The position numbers and the translations under genes were made by a program. This document shows positions 61,971 to 64,000 of a stretch of DNA of 64,000 nucleotides, one piece after another (position 1 is the stretch's first letter; each line of letters opens with the position of its first letter). Source of the stretch: Siphonodentalium dalli (taxonomy: Eukaryota > Mollusca > Scaphopoda > Gadilida > Siphonodentaliidae); contig CP136066.1 in NCBI GenBank assembly GCA_032622095.1, positions 93,703,319 to 93,767,318 of the forward strand, written 5' to 3'. Under the pieces are notes generated by a model, which was given only the letters and a program-made list of their open reading frames with translations, did not search any database and had not been told where the DNA came from.

Positions 61971-64000
61971 TAGTGATGTTCCGATAATGAAAATGACCAT
62001 CGGACCGATTTCCGATAACTGGACGCACAATCGACCGATTTCCGATTCCGATTCCGATGTTTATATATATTGTGCGTTTGTTCCCATACTGGACCTATAT
62101 ACACCCAATGCACTCCCAACCCCTCATAGTTTCAAAGCCAAATACATCAAAGAAATATATACACATGTCGTGACAGTATTTCCGCCGACGTCGGTCGTGT
62201 GCTGCCTTTGATGTATACCGGTAGTTGTTTTGACAAAGAGATCAAAGGTGCCGACTCAAAGTCACGTTACGACCGCATTTGGAACATCTGCACGCGGTGT
62301 AAAAGTCTTGATTGAATACTTGTAAGTTGCGACGATGTATGGAAATGGTGACTTTTATGGTCAATGACTCAATGGAATGGTGATGATTATTAACTAAATT
62401 TAAACTGATGGATAATAATTGGTGTGACAGCTGTCAGATTTGTCTGAGATTTCCCAAATTCCGATTGGTCACATCGCTTGTCTTTTAATAACTGGGAAGC
62501 CTTTATAGTTCCGCCTAGTGAATTTTTTTTTTCCCCTCCAAATTCAACGTGGAACTAAGCATTTCATTAATCACTAAGTTTTATAACAATGGCGAATCGA
62601 GGAGCTAAGAAAACAAGTACTATTTGGGAATATTTCTCTATATTGTCCCCATCGGACGAAAAGGCTAAATGTGATGTCTGCGAAGTTTTAATTTCCCGGG
62701 GAGGGAAAAAAACAAAATTGTACACAACCACCAACCTGCGGCACCACTTAATGGCATGCCATCCGACCCAGTACAAACTGATGGAAACAAAACAGACGGA
62801 ACACGAAGAAGGAAAAAAAAGGAAGCGATCAATTAGAAGGTGAAACGCCATCTACAACATCAGAACTCAAGAGGGTTCACCAAATGAAGTTAACTGATGT
62901 TGTAAACAAAATGACCCCATGGCCGCCTACAGATAGCCGGACAGTACGCATGAACCAGAAGCTTGCCGAAATGATCGCGATAGACTTCGAACCTTTCTAC
63001 ATCACTGAACATGTTGGTTTCCAAAGATTCGTGGCAGCACTTGAGCCAAGATATAAGCTTCCTACACGACAGCACATAAGTTATAACATTATTCCAGACA
63101 TGTATAATAAAATCAAAGAGAGGATTAAAGTAGAGTTGGTTGAAATGAGTCACATCAGCGTCACGACTGATATCTGGTCTAGTGGTTCCACTTCTTTGAT
63201 GAGTCTCACGGGTCACTGGGTTGACAAACAATTCAACAGGAAGCGGTGTGTGCTCAATGCGTCGTCCTTTCCAGGAAGCCACACAGGAGAGGCAATATCT
63301 GACGAAATTGGCAGGATGTTATCTGAGTGGGATAAAGTGCTGGTTATTCTGAGAGACAACGCTGCGAACGCAGTTTCTGGTTGTCAATTGACCGGGATCT
63401 ATCATTTGGGATGTTTTACCCACACACTGCAGCTCGTAATTCATGATGCTATAAATGTACAATGATCTGTTATCGATATGTTGGCAATTAGTCGAAAGAT
63501 TGCGGGACATTTTAGTCGGTCGCCTCTGGCTAACTTTCACAAGAAACACGAGTTACCCGAGCACCATATAATACAGGACGTTTCTACTAGATGGAATAGC
63601 ACATATTATATGTTGGATCGCATTGTTGAGCAGCGACTTGCCTTGGTTGAGTATTCAAGCGATCATGATATACCAGTGATGACATCAAATCAATGGAATA
63701 TCGCACAAACGCTGCTAAAGACCCTGCGCAGATTTGAGCAGATGACTCAGGGAAATGTCAGAGGCAAGGGCGTCTTGCTCGTCCATCATTCCATCTACTT
63801 CACTTCTAATTAGTGTGCTCTCCTGTCACGATGATGACAGGGGAATCCAGACATTAACTGATTCGTTAAAGGCTTCATTGTTAAAGCGGACTGCTGATAT
63901 TGAAAACAACAAACTTTTGGTTCTCGCTACATTCGCAGATCCCAGATATAAAGCTGTTTTCTTTGCGGACAAAGATGGCTCAACAAACGATCAGTTAAAA
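61971..64000 (+). mobile_element. hAT transposon, 5' part (runs off the window)
   Basis: The probable left end is 'tagtgatgttccgataatga' with subterminal repeats of 'cgaccgatttccgat', a layout I associate with hAT elements. A CpG-rich leader then precedes a BED-finger transposase reading frame from 62589. The right end and target duplication lie beyond the window, so the left boundary is inferred. Confidence 0.6.
62589..64000 (+). pseudogene. BED-finger hAT transposase (ZBED-like), frameshifted and partial
   Basis: The N-terminus from ATG 62589 has a BED zinc finger: CDVC, then Thr/Asn-rich TTTNLRHHLMACHP (Cys-x2-Cys, His-x4-His). The frame is lost near an A8 run at about 62813-62820 and resumes in another frame (QLEGETPST... 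then LTDVVNKM). The catalytic region has TTDIWSSGSTSLMSLTGHW and RDNAANAV with GCFTHTLQLVIHDAI, the usual hAT spacing around the first two acidic residues. An in-frame TGA at 63463-63465 interrupts it, and reading continues directly afterwards (RKIAGHFSRS, STRWNSTYYML). A second shift near 63785-63800 leads to PSTSL...FADPRYKAVFF. The third catalytic acid and the hAT dimerisation domain would lie past the window end. Three disablements make this copy non-functional unless assembly errors are responsible. Confidence 0.85.

Overview
The window is animal nuclear DNA. It is AT-rich, gene-poor and intron-rich, with coding exons bounded by polypyrimidine/AG acceptors and GT donors, and it is crowded with short inverted-repeat transposons. 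The multi-exon SLC46-type transporter, the AIG1/GIMAP-type GTPase and dispersed repeats of a style common in marine molluscs (for example the 'tttttagctcacctgag' repeat and frequent tacatgta) suggest a lophotrochozoan invertebrate, most likely a bivalve. This placement is inference.

Layout: (1) 0.69-1.44 kb, minus strand: last exon of an AIG1/GIMAP-type GTPase, followed by degenerate 'acttgaac...gagttatggcc' repeats to about 3.8 kb. (2) 3.8-10.5 kb: mostly empty, with a few hairpins, a duplicated block at 5.2-5.66 kb, and a LINE reverse-transcriptase C-terminal relic at 8.75-8.99 kb (minus). (3) 10.58-14.99 kb, plus strand: a complete four-exon SLC46/PCFT-like major facilitator gene with 12 membrane segments and consistent splice phases. 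A fold-back element lies immediately after its stop codon. (4) 15-32.8 kb: intergenic, with a dense nest of MITEs. (5) 32.82-57.80 kb, plus strand: the 5' part (seven coding exons, 353 codons, all phases compatible) of a large-intron gene for an acidic, low-complexity protein resembling RBM33. Its introns carry piggyBac-like, hAT-like, mariner/pogo-like and Helitron-like elements, including a head-to-tail array of six Helitron-like units (51.46-55.78 kb) and a pogo-like HTH fragment at 46.8 kb. (6) 57.8-64 kb: nested repeats, then a hAT element with a BED-finger transposase broken by frameshifts and a stop, running off the window end.

The dominant biology is the repeat landscape. At least five fold-back families can be told apart: A (TA target sites, about 215-bp palindrome, 11 copies), B (TTAA target sites, long inner hairpins), C (TTAA, perfect palindrome), D (stem with 'gttcagataataagttc') and E (8-bp target duplications verified at four copies). 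Several are inserted into one another. Two copies of family B lie in opposite orientation on either side of one RBM33-like exon. I found no CRISPR, operon, rRNA or convincing tRNA.
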